A DNA stretch of 64,000 nt, from contig NHNW01000060.1 of the NCBI GenBank assembly GCA_002786025.1, positions 175,575-239,574 on the forward strand, given 5' to 3'. A program made the position numbers and the translations under genes. The DNA comes from Zasmidium citrigriseum (taxonomy: Eukaryota > Ascomycota > Dothideomycetes > Mycosphaerellales > Mycosphaerellaceae). Of this stretch, positions 31,454-41,126 are shown one piece after another. Position 1 is the first letter of the stretch. The number at the start of each line of letters is the position of its first letter. Under the pieces are notes generated by a model, which worked only from the letters and a program-made list of their open reading frames with translations, was not told the origin of the DNA and did not search any database.

Positions 31454-31753
31454 ATGACATCCGGACAAGGAGACAAGACCGCCAATATCCACGAAGCACC
31501 GCTCCACTTTGCCAATGAGCCCGAGAGAGTTCCAAACGAATACATAATCTACTTCGCTTCAGGCTATACTCTGGAGCAACACAAGCAATATGTCGGCAAG
31601 GATACTCTGTCCGATGTCATAAGATTTATCTCAAGATTGCCAAGAATCGATTATTATGTCGCGAAACTGGACGATGATCTCCTGGCCCGTGTGCGTAAAG
31701 ATCCGGGCATTGAGTTCGTTGAGTGCAACACGTTCGGACATCTACTCGATTAG
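31454..31753 (+). CDS. Small protein resembling peptidase inhibitor I9 / Pbi2
   Basis: 99 residues. The sequence VPNEYIIYFASGYTLEQHKQ followed by DVIRFISRLPRIDYYVAKLD and VRKDPGIEFVECNTFG fits the beta-alpha-beta-beta-alpha-beta pattern of the I9 propeptide/proteinase B inhibitor fold: a strand starting EYIIYF, a helix, then the end strand IEFVE followed by two hydrophobic residues. In yeast, Pbi2 inhibits vacuolar proteinase B. Such an inhibitory role is inferred from fold pattern only. The start at 31,454 (MTSGQGDK) is preferred over the in-frame ATG at 31,376, whose extra 26 residues lie in the probable promoter. Confidence 0.65.
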   Translation: MTSGQGDKTANIHEAPLHFANEPERVPNEYIIYFASGYTLEQHKQYVGKDTLSDVIRFISRLPRIDYYVAKLDDDLLARVRKDPGIEFVECNTFGHLLD

Positions 31754-31836
31754 CGGCTGATGAAGCGAGAATGAGGGGTGGATGGGATGATGCCATCAGA
31801 TTGAATAGATGCATGTATCGTTCCCAGTAAAATCAC

Positions 31837-33247
31837 CTAGACATACTTCGGCCTCGACGGAATAGTCTTCAACTGCTCTCCGGGGTGGCCCTTCAGACCA
31901 AACAGGTTGTAAATCCACTTGATGATAATCACAAAAGCCTCTGGTTCACCCATATGCATTCTATCCTCGACAAAACGAGCCTCCTTTGGTGCACCACGAT
32001 GGATGCACAGAAGATAGTCGTCGATTGGGAAGATCTCGTCCTTGTCGCCATTGACCAGCAGCAATCTTGTGCATTCGGGTTTATCCAGAGTGCCATCTTC
32101 CAGGAGCGAGTACTTCATCGCTTCCTTCTTGAAAGTCTCAAGATCGTTGCCGTAGCCGAACTTGTACGCCAGGGTGCTCGCCAGATCGAACGGGTACTCC
32201 AAGTGGTTGACGTGAGAGAGCCATTCGGGGTGGAACATGTAGTGGCAGCCACCACCCTGAGCCACGATACCGGACAGTCTGTGAGGATGTGTGTGGGCCA
32301 GTCGAATGGCGTAGTAGCCGCCGGTCGAGAACGCCCACATCGCCTTGCGGGACTGATCGATCTCCGCCTGGCCTTCGATCCACTCGAGCAGACTGGACCA
32401 GACTCGGTCAGGAGAAGTTGGATCCGATGGATTTGCTGGGTTGTCACCGGTGCCGGGGATTTCCAAGATGAGAGTCGCGACGCCTTTCTGCGACCAGCCT
32501 TCGATCCACACAGCGAGCTCGGTTCGGTAGCCATCCAGGCCGGTGAGAATCACAACAAGAGGAACAGGAGTGTTCTTTGAAGTTCCTGGTGGCAAGTGGT
32601 AGTAGAAGGTGATCTCTTTGCCGTCTGTGTCGTTGCCGTACTTGTGAGGGATCGAGACCTCCTGGGTTGGACGTTCACGAAGCATTAGGCCCTTCTTTGC
32701 CACCTTTTTGCCTTGCTCCCATGCGTAGCGCTGTTTCTCTGATCGTGGAGCTGGGAATCGAGAAATGCGGTAGACTGCTGATGCTCGCCTGGTATAATCA
32801 GCACCAATAGTTTTGGTGGACATCGAGGGACTTACAGATACAGCTCTGAGGCTTTCTCCCTGTTGCCTTCTCGATCCGCCTTGTTGGCCTCTGCTACTAG
32901 TTCTTCGGCCTTTGGGAAGAAGGCTTCGGCGTACTTGTCCCAGTCGTAAGGCTCCTTCTGGCCCTCCTAGTTGATGTCTCAGCGCTGTTCGCTCGGCTAG
33001 TTGTTGACTCCGCTCACCTTGACCAGTCTCTCAACGATAGGCTCGAAGTCTTGATAGGCGTTGAACATAAAGCTGTAATATGTCAGGAGGTTGTTCGCGA
33101 AGATGGAATCAACATGACATACGGGTAAACTCCCATCTTGCAAGGAGCTTGCCATTTCGTAGCCCATAGCTGTTCAAAGCTCTCGTGATGAGGCGCTGGA
33201 GTCTTCAGAGCATCTTGCACAAAGAACTTGCCACCGGGCAATGCCAT
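31837..33247 (-). CDS. ayg1: Ayg1-type alpha/beta hydrolase (polyketide-shortening family)
   Basis: Four exons, 33247-33123, 33072-33018, 32966-32836 and 32788-31837, give 420 residues. The N-terminal exons restore KMGVYPFMFNAYQDFEPIV, then QKEPYDWDKYAEAFFPKAEE and REKASELYLRASAVYRISR, which are typical of Ayg1 and its relatives. The hydrolase core has LVVILTGLDGYRTELAVW, the nucleophile region WAFSTGGYYAIRLAHTHP (S-T-G-G in place of a plain GxSxG) and LLLVNGDKDEIFPIDD with the acid. In Aspergillus fumigatus Ayg1 shortens a heptaketide naphthopyrone in DHN-melanin synthesis; family members also occur outside melanin clusters. No polyketide synthase is nearby, so its substrate is unknown. Introns are 50, 51 and 47 bp. 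The unspliced frame from 32,823 misses about 90 N-terminal residues. Confidence 0.85.
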
Positions 33248-33592
33248 CTTGATGGAACTGATTGTAGATTCCGAGGGATGAGATGTTCAAGCTTCTGATT
33301 CTGTGACTACAGTCCACGAAGAACTGTGATGGAAGAGAGAAGGGAGAACGGTGATGTCCTTCATGCAAATGCACGAGAACATGGCCGGACAAGCCATCTT
33401 GGGCCGAATGACCAATGACCCCCTGATTGTTGGCGGACGTTGTGTCGCTGTCGAGAGGATCCGGGTGGAGATCCGCAGGCGCAATGCATTGGCGGGAGCC
33501 AAAATTGGGTGGCTGGGCTCGGTCTTCGGTCTCGCAGAAGCCGACCTCACTTCAACTCTTCCCTCACACCATCTGAATATATCGAATCGATC
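33248..33592. promoter_or_regulatory. Divergent promoter region, Ayg1-type gene / DUF6314 gene
   Basis: 345 bp between head-to-head starts, with no gene inside. Frames that extend upstream of 33,593 on the plus strand are Arg/Gly/Ser-rich and look like translated leader. Confidence 0.4.
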
Positions 33593-34156
33593 ATGGGGTC
33601 CACAACGCCGGTAAAAGCCATATTCGACAGTCTCAAAGGCTCTTGGCGTCTTCGTCGGTCTTTAAACAGCGTCCTCCCAGGCTTCCCATCCGGCATCTTC
33701 GAAGGCACAGCGACCTTCAAACCACGGGACCCAACCGCCCACTCCGCCGCCGGCGAACTCCTCTACTCAGAACAAGGCGAGCTCAAAACCGACAACGGCC
33801 TAACGCTCAAAGCCAACCGCAAATACGTCTACCGCTACAACGCCGACGAAGACAAAATCAGCGCCTGGTTCGTGAAGGAAGGCACCAAGCAAGACACCGG
33901 CAAGGAAGAAGTCGACTACCTATTCCATGACCTCGAAATGGACTCCTCAGGGAATGCGTGGGCTGGTCGAGGAGAGCATCTTTGCGAGCTGGATATGTAC
34001 TGGGCGTATTATGAGTTTCGGATGCCGAAGGTTGTGGAGGAGGGGAGGGGGATGGATGTTTTTGGCGTGAGGTATAAGGTGAAGGGGCCGCAGAAGGATT
34101 ATACGAGTGATACGGCTTATGAGAGGACTTTTGAGGCTGATGTTGCTGTGCTATGA
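33593..34156 (+). CDS. DUF6314-like protein
   Basis: 187 residues starting MGSTTPVKAIFDSLKGSW. The pattern IFDSLKGSWRLRRSLNS, IFEGTATFKPR, LLYSEQGEL, YVYRYNADEDKISAWFVKEG, then YLFHDLEM and AWAGRGEHLCELDMYWAYYE with a final beta-rich part (VFGVRYKVKGPQKDYTSDT, YERT) matches the single-domain DUF6314 family. That family is a small beta-barrel-like protein found in bacteria and fungi and has no established function. The start is chosen at MGSTT because the extra upstream codons are low complexity. The coding strand switches from C-rich to G-rich wobble bases at about 33,955. Confidence 0.75.
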   Translation: MGSTTPVKAIFDSLKGSWRLRRSLNSVLPGFPSGIFEGTATFKPRDPTAHSAAGELLYSEQGELKTDNGLTLKANRKYVYRYNADEDKISAWFVKEGTKQDTGKEEVDYLFHDLEMDSSGNAWAGRGEHLCELDMYWAYYEFRMPKVVEEGRGMDVFGVRYKVKGPQKDYTSDTAYERTFEADVAVL

Positions 34157-34276
34157 TGTGGCGGTGTTCACGACTGATGTTTCGTGGTTTCAATATTGGA
34201 TCTTGCAGTGCAGCGGGCGTCCAAGCTTCTACTAAACTGCTCGTCAACCCGGCACTGAAACTTCGAGCAAGACATC

Positions 34277-35629
34277 ATGGCGTCAACATTCGAAGAAGCC
34301 CTCTTCCGAGCAAGTGGCAAAGACGACAAGTTCCATAGCCGGCTGGCTACAAAGCTCGACTCCCAGTCCCTCAGAAATCTGCGAGCGGTCTCCAACACTC
34401 TCAAAACCTTCGTCGACAAGCATGGCGAGCTCGCCTTCCCAGATGTCTTCATCCACGCTCCAGTGCGCGAAGGCGAGACAACACAAGGAATGGACACCGT
34501 AGCGTCCTTCTGCGGCAACCTGACCATCACCATCTGCAAGCCGAAAGAAGAGCGTCCTCCCGCTGAACCAATACCTCCACCCCTCAGCCCCAGCAGCAAG
34601 AAATCCAAACGCCGCAGCAACGTCTTCAACCGCTTCAGCATCGTAAAGAAAATCTGGAACACCAGCATGGACGTCCTAGCACTCGGCCCCGTTCCCACCG
34701 ACCCCAATCCCACCGCCGACCCACAAACCTCAGCCGTAAACCTCGACCCCGACGCCCTCGAAATGGACCTCAACACCTGGCACCACCTCCTAAACCAATT
34801 CACCTCCCTCCGCACCCTGACCCTGCGCCTGCCCACCGCAGACCCAACCTGGCCCGGGCGACAAACCCCCGAACACACTCTCCTCCTGTTACGAATCTGC
34901 CTCGAACGCAGCCGCCCCCGGCACCTGCACACCCTAACCCTCTCCCCCATCCACGCAATGGGCATCCTCCACCTCCGCTGGTCCAATTTCGGCGCCTTCA
35001 CCGAAGTCCCCTCCCCCCGCAACATGCGTCTCTGGACTTCCCTCACAACCCTCGACCTCCGTATAATCAACCCGATGCCACAAATCGACGCCATCAAAAC
35101 CACAATGTTCCTAAGCATCCTACACACCTACCTCTCCTCCTTCACCCGCACCCTCCTCACGCTAAAATTCCTCTGGCTCGGCAAAGCCCCCGGTCCCAGT
35201 CCTCTCTGTCTCGAAGACGAGCCCTCCCTAACCCACCGCGCCCCACTCCATTGGCCGAGATTAGAAGAATTCTGGTTCGGAAACATCACCCTGCCCAACA
35301 AAACCACAAGTTTAATCCCCGACGTCGCGCCACGGTGCAGAGTTGTCAAGGCTTTGAGGAGCACGCATAGGTTCTCGAGGTTTGAGGGGAAGGGGGAGGA
35401 GAGTTGGTATGATGTGCCCATGGAGAGGGTGTCGGCGAGGCGACGGAGGGCGAGTTTGGCGGCGAGTAGTATTTATAGTCAGCCTGCGGGGGATGGTGGG
35501 GAGGGGAGAGGGAGTATGGTTAGTAGAGCGAGTCGGGTTGTGCCGTTTATGTTGGATGTCAAGTCACAGGGGGAGATTCTGCCGGCGAAGACGTATAAAG
35601 GGAAGGGGAAGGGGAAGCAGCGTGATTGA
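34277..35629 (+). CDS. F-box/leucine-rich-repeat-like fungal protein
   Basis: 450 residues in one frame. The N-terminus (SRLATKLDSQSLRNLRAVSN followed by TLKTFVDKHG) resembles a degenerate F-box helical pair. A Ser/Lys/Pro-rich linker follows (SPSSKKSKRRSN), and then irregular leucine-rich stretches (FTSLRTLTLRLP, HLHTLTLSP, WTSLTTLDLRI, LLTLKFLWLG, WPRLEEFWFGNI) like those of fungal F-box substrate receptors. The C-terminal 80 residues are basic and Ser/Gly-rich (ARRRRASLAASS, ending KGKGKGKQRD) and unlikely to be folded. A role in ubiquitin ligase substrate choice is inferred from architecture and is not firm. A long antisense frame (34,168-35,127) overlaps and is judged spurious. Confidence 0.65.
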   Translation: MASTFEEALFRASGKDDKFHSRLATKLDSQSLRNLRAVSNTLKTFVDKHGELAFPDVFIHAPVREGETTQGMDTVASFCGNLTITICKPKEERPPAEPIPPPLSPSSKKSKRRSNVFNRFSIVKKIWNTSMDVLALGPVPTDPNPTADPQTSAVNLDPDALEMDLNTWHHLLNQFTSLRTLTLRLPTADPTWPGRQTPEHTLLLLRICLERSRPRHLHTLTLSPIHAMGILHLRWSNFGAFTEVPSPRNMRLWTSLTTLDLRIINPMPQIDAIKTTMFLSILHTYLSSFTRTLLTLKFLWLGKAPGPSPLCLEDEPSLTHRAPLHWPRLEEFWFGNITLPNKTTSLIPDVAPRCRVVKALRSTHRFSRFEGKGEESWYDVPMERVSARRRRASLAASSIYSQPAGDGGEGRGSMVSRASRVVPFMLDVKSQGEILPAKTYKGKGKGKQRD

Positions 35630-35768
35630 GCGTATAGTATTTGCGAGAAACATTGAGATTCCTGCTATTCCTACCAAACAAGATTGGTATCTCATTTCCA
35701 GGGCATGCGCCATACACATCTATATCTCGATGCCCCCTGTTCCCCAGGTCGTATGAATATATATGTAC

Positions 35769-37335
35769 TTAGGACTTGGCAGCGCCCGTTCCAGCAAGCA
35801 TGGCCTTCGCATCCCGGATACCCATGACCTTGCCCTCCTGCACACGCTTGAGCGTCAAAGCGGCGATCAAAGCAGCTCCAACACCGGAACCGTCTTCAGC
35901 GGGGAGGATCTCAACAGGGTCGTGGCCCTTGCCGAGGGGCTTGCCGTCGCGGCCCTTCTCCCAGTCGAGGATCTCCTTGAGGGCTTGTGCACCACGTTGC
36001 TATGTCACATATTAGCATACTTTCATAACTGTCACGACATTGAATGCGACATACCTTGAAATGAGGGTACTTATTGAACACCGACCCATCAGCACCAACA
36101 TGCGCAGTCTTGTACCCCTTCTTCTTGCAAATCGCCGCCACACCGCACGCACTAAGTCTTGCGGATCGGGTGCCAATCAGCTCGGCCAGACGTCTAATCA
36201 GCTCCAGCTCTGGCTTGGAGCAGTTGATCTTCAGTCTGTCGTAGAAGATATCGTACGTCTCCTGCAAGTTCTCAAAGGGGTCGTTCTCGATGTCCGAGAG
36301 GAAGGAAGCGTCGAGCGAGTAGGGCTTCTTGAGTTTGGAGATGTCTTGATCTTGGAAGATTTGCACATGGGGTTGTTCGTGGAGGTCGACGAGGACCAAG
36401 CGGAAGAGCTCGCCGAGGTAGAGACCCGCGATCATCTTCTCGAAGGCCTGTTGACCGGGGCGTGGAGAGTCCTTGTCGATGATGATGTCGTATTGCGTGC
36501 GAGGGAGGATCTTGTGCTCGTTGTCGAAAGCGCCCCATTCGCAGTTGATGGCGATCTCCTGGTTGGGATCCATCTTCCAGTCCTCAAGTTTGGGAACCTC
36601 ACCAGCGTGTTCCATGTACGCTGCGTTGCAACCCGTACCGAAAATGCAACCGATCCTCATCTCAGAGTCTGTGTAGGCACTAGCAATCAAAGTTCCGGTC
36701 GTGTCGTTGATCAGGGCAGTAAGCTTGATTGGCACACCGCGCTCCTCGAGAGCCTTCTCAAATGGAGGTACGACGTCCTTACCCTCGACACCATCAATGT
36801 CGAAGCCCTTTGTCCAGCGCTGGAGAACACCGTGGTCAATATACTCCTGAGTCGCCGGGTAGGAGAAAGTGAAACCAAGAGGAAGCTTGTCCAGCTTCTC
36901 GCCCTCGTGGTGGTACTCAATAAACTGCTGCAAACAGTCCGCAATATAGCCCCAAAGCTCATCGGCATTACCGGTCTTGAGCTCCTCGGGCATCTTGTAC
37001 TTGGACTGAATGATATCGAACTCGCCCTTCTCTTCCGGGAGGTTGATCTCACAAACACGCAAGTTTGTACCACCCATATCCAGAGCGAGGAAAGTGCCAG
37101 TCTCGTAACCGGTTGGGAAGCCCATGACCCAGGTTGGGTTCATCGGTATGCTGCCGCCCTCTTTCGACAGACCCTTGGCCAGCTCGGAGATGAAGTGCTC
37201 GGTGATGGCCTTCAACTTGGCGGTGTCCACGGTGAAGATCTCTTCCAATCTCTTGATCTCGCCCAGGAGGTCCTTTGGCATGTCTGCCATGGAGCCTCTA
37301 CGGCTCGGCTGCCGCCTTGGTCCCAATCCCACCAT
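35769..37335 (-). CDS. hxk: Hexokinase
   Basis: Two exons, 37335-36055 and 35999-35769, give 503 residues, starting MVGLGPRRQPSRRGSMADMP as in Aspergillus hexokinase. The enzyme phosphorylates hexoses with ATP at the entry to glycolysis. Motifs: phosphate-1 FLALDMGGTNLRV (about 82-94); sugar-binding LGFTFSYPATQ (about 154), followed later by the KG pair in RWTKGF; INDTTGTLIASAY (about 212) with the catalytic Asp; GCIFGTGCNAAYMEH (about 230); the adenosine region ACGVAAICKKKGYK followed by VGADGSVFNKYPHF; and, after the intron, EILPAEDGSGVGAALIAAL. Length and N-terminus favour hexokinase over glucokinase. The end KAMLAGTGAAKS is short and alanine-rich. It is the last intact gene before the RIP-mutated block, whose edge is about 750 bp upstream of its start. 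Confidence 0.95.
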
Positions 37336-38085
37336 GTTGACGGTTGTTTAAGAACAATCGATTTCTCTGGTGGACGTTCGCTCGCCGAAGGTATCGCAGG
37401 TTCAAGCAAAGGTCGGTCTGTAGAGGATATGAGAGATAGCCTCGGACAGCAGAACAGACGACCGGGAGATATCGGATAGATCGTTTATACGTCAGATGTT
37501 TCGAGGACGGGTAGGACTAGAGTAAGGAGCTTTGTCAGTGACCTTCACTCAGCCCTGACAAAGCAGGTCGTGTCGCAGCAGACGAAGCAGCCAGAATGAT
37601 CGGATCAGGTAGAGGCGGTGGAGCGAGTGTCAGGCTGTCGTCGTGTGAGAGCTGAGCTCGCAGAACGTGGTGGTCGCCGTTCCCGGTAGCTGTTGCTCCC
37701 AAAGACAAATCTTTTTGCTCTGCGATCAATGCCCCGCCTGCCCCTCCAAGCCGGACGAGAAGTATTTGCAGGAGCGATTGATTGCGCGTTTTGATGGGGA
37801 TTTGATTGAAACAGAAGTAGAAATTGCTTACCTCTCCACGTCTCTCAGTGATTGCGTATGAGGTAGAATAGGAGACAGAGTAGAACCTCGAAGTGTTTTC
37901 AAAGCCTCTCGGGCCTACTTCGAGAGCGTTGAGCTATGACGCGCCCCGTCTCCAGCAGTGATGACTAGCGCCAAACGACGGAGCTCCGGATCTACCAGCG
38001 GTCAAAACTCAAACGTTGCCTCGCAATCGATCAATTATTGATATTATCTGCGAACGGCACCACGAACAGCCTCCGAACAGCTTAT
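37336..38085. other. Hexokinase promoter region and edge of the unmutated DNA
   Basis: 750 bp with normal CpA/TpG content and no gene. It must include the hexokinase promoter. The string ATCGATCAATTATTGAT lies at about 38,026-38,042, just before composition changes near 38,086. Confidence 0.5.
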
Positions 38086-41000
38086 TACTTAGTAGTATCT
38101 ATCTCCTCGCTCTCCTTAGACTACTTTAAGCCTATCTAACGCTTAACTTTCTTCTTTATAGTATTAAAAGCGCTAATCTACTTTCTTAAATTACTATCTA
38201 CCTTGCCTAACTTACTCTCTATTATAGCTAGCTTAGCCTCTAGCTTATCTACCTTCTTCTTAAGTATAGTAACTCGTTCTTTATTAGGAATTACTAGTAG
38301 TAGAGGTAGTAGTAGTAGTAGTAGGTACTTAAGACAAGTATAAGCTAACTTACCTTTAATATAGTAGAACGTATACGCCTTATCGCTACTAGCCTTAATA
38401 ACGTATAGGTAGCTAAGGGTACCTAGCCTTACGTACCTATATTTTATTAGCGAATAGCTATTACGATCTACTACCTAGTAGCCTATAACTTCGATACCTA
38501 AGGCTACTATTAATACCCTTATCGATAGTAAGCTCCCTTATAAGGAAGCGCTTCTTAGAATCTCTTCGTAGACTATCTAGAAACTTATCTATTCCTTAAC
38601 TTATCGTTTTTATAGTCTATAATACTTTTCTAGACCTCTTTTATCGTTAACGATTACTATATCGAGTTACTAATACTACTAGATACTAGTATATCGTTAC
38701 TATTACCGTTCTCGTCCCTTTTATCTAGTTTTTAGAGTAAACGGCGTTTTTTAGAGTTTTAGAGTAGTTTCTAATTCCCTCTTAGTTTATTATAGTTATT
38801 ATAGCGTTTAGCGAGGCGTTTATAGATATACCTAATAATAGTTACTATAGTAGATAGTACTTACTCCTTAGAGGAGCTACTATCCTTCCTTATAGTAAAC
38901 GATATACTAAAACTACTTAGAAACTTCTAGTTACTTAACGCTATTATTATAGCGAAGAATAACGATTCGAAACCTACTAAGATTCGTACCTCTATACTCC
39001 TAGACGAGCTTCTCTAGCGTAACCTTATCGATACCGAAGTAACCTAAGGCTATAAGGAGGATAATTATACTAAGCTTAATTAGAAAGAGAATAATATTAT
39101 TAAGTAAGCTTAAGATACTAAGAAGGAAGTAAATACGGCTAAGGAAGCTACCTATACTATCGACTTCTCCTAGTTCTTCCTAAAGACGGGCGTCTATACT
39201 AAAGAGAATATAAATAAGGAGTACGTTCTACTTAAGGAAGACTAAGACGACGACGACTTAAACCTAATACTAACGAAGAAGTTCTACCTAAACTAGCTAA
39301 AAGACCTTAATAATACTAGCCTTAAGGCCCTTATCGATAGCGAACTAAAGATACTATACTACCTAATCTTAACTATTTATTAGAACTATATCCGAGCTAT
39401 ATACTATATAGACTATCTTACCTAGCTATATAATATCTCTAAAGAAAAGGTAAGCTACCTTTAAGATACCCTAGATCTCGCTTATAAGAATACTACCGCT
39501 CTAGCTAAGAAGGATCCCTACGAAGCTAGACTAATCGATAAGTATTATAAGTAAGCTAATAACTAGTACTAATAGACTAAAGACGCTAAAGTAAAGGTTA
39601 AGGATACTAAAGACGAGCTTCTACGTATCTAGTAATAGTTAGACGAGGCTACTACCCGTACTAATATTAATAAGAGCTAGAACGCTTAGTTTAAGAGCGA
39701 GAAGTCTAACCTCTATCGTCGTATTAAGGATCTTAAGAAGTAACTTAAGGTTAGTAAGAAGACCTTACGCTCTAGGGACCGCGGCCGCCCTTTATCTTAC
39801 TATCCTTACTTCGAACTATCTACCTACTCTCTATCTAATAAGCGTCGTAACCGACGATCCTCTTTACTACTACTACTAAACCGAACTCGTCGAGAGGGAG
39901 CTAGCGACTCTAGTAGTAGTAGTTTAGATAATTCTAACTCTAATTCTAGTAATACTAGTCGCTACCCTAACCCCTCCTCTCGCTATAAGCGTAAGATATC
40001 TAATAGAGATACTATATATACTAATTAGACTATAGCTACGGATATTACCGCTATTAACCCTACCTATAAAGGTAGGATTAGGAGGTAAGGTTAGAAGCCT
40101 AGTCTTAGTAGCTAGGTTAGTAGATCTAACTAGCTAGGGAAAAGAGGTTAGGCGTAATACCTACGTTTTATAGGAGTTACGTACCTTAGAACGGGGAATA
40201 GAAATAGAGAGCCGTAGATCCTAGTATATTAGATCCCCGTAGGTCTAGTACGACGGAGATTTAAATAAGAGACGTATACGTCTCGAGTAAAAGGTAGAAA
40301 TTAGTTTATCTTCTAACCTTTAGTTTAGTTAAGAGCGTTCTATATACTACGATATACCCTTTAAGTAGATAGCTACTCGATTACGTTATAACTATATTAT
40401 AGCCTTTCTATACTAGTATAAGGATAGCTTTACTCTAATAAAGTTAGTCTAAGGGATACCTTAGGTAATAAGCCTATAGAGCGCTAGCTTAGCGCCTATA
40501 GTACTTTTTATACTATACTTTAGATACTCTTCCTTCCTTAGTTATTAGTCTAAGTCGTATCCGAGGGATACTTTTACCTACTATCGTTCCTATAGCTATT
40601 CGCTTTCGTTACGTAATCTAGCCTATATATCTAGGTAAAGCCTAATAACTAGCTTTCTCTATATATAGAGTACTAGCTTATTTTTATAGTTCTAATTTCT
40701 CCTAATGGTCGCGGTCTATAGAATCCTAACGATATAGCGCTAAGAGCTTAAACTACTATTACTAGCCCCTCGATAGCTACTTATACGTAAGCCTTAGCTA
40801 GAGTATAGTATCCTTTAAACAATAGTTAGACTTAGATTAGTAATAAAGAAGGCCTTACTAAGCCTAATCCTAAAAGGGATACGAGCGCGGATAATAATAA
40901 TAACGCGCTAGGCGCTTCGAATAAAAACCGTAATAACTATTAGGAAATAAGTAGTAAGTAAATAATAACTAATAGCTAGCTTATATAATAGCGCGTAGAG

Positions 41001-41126
41001 AAGGAAGAAGTATTAATAAATACGAGACGAAAGGAAAGCTCTATAGTTACGTAACTATAATAAGATATACGTAGTCGTAATTAGATCTACGCTAAGGCTA
41101 TAAAGGAGTCTACGGATCTATAATAC
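38086..41126. mobile_element. Unidentified RIP-mutated element(s), gag-like coiled-coil remnant on plus strand
   Basis: Over about 38,990-40,020 the plus strand gives one long frame broken only by TAA/TAG. It is highly charged and coiled-coil-like, then has an Arg/Ser-rich stretch (SRDRGRPLS, NKRRNRRSS). This resembles the coiled-coil N-terminal extension and basic region of a gag protein; the complete element at 54.6-61.5 kb has a similar layout. On the minus strand, about 38,120-38,280 reads as another coiled coil (KKKVDKLEAKLAIIESKLG). Part of about 40,100-41,126 probably belongs to the 3' LTR of the minus-strand element to the right. Boundaries are not resolved. Confidence 0.4.

Noticed and set aside
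34168..35127. 319-codon minus-strand open frame
   Set aside because: Antisense of the F-box-like gene, Arg-rich and without family features.
36040..37479. 479-codon plus-strand open frame
   Set aside because: Exact antisense shadow of the hexokinase gene, with no domain of its own; it arises from codon bias.
38286..38325. AGT/TAG trinucleotide runs as a microsatellite or CRISPR-like repeat
   Set aside because: Short and imperfect; explained by RIP of CAG/TGG codon runs. No regular spacers, and CRISPR is not expected in a fungus.
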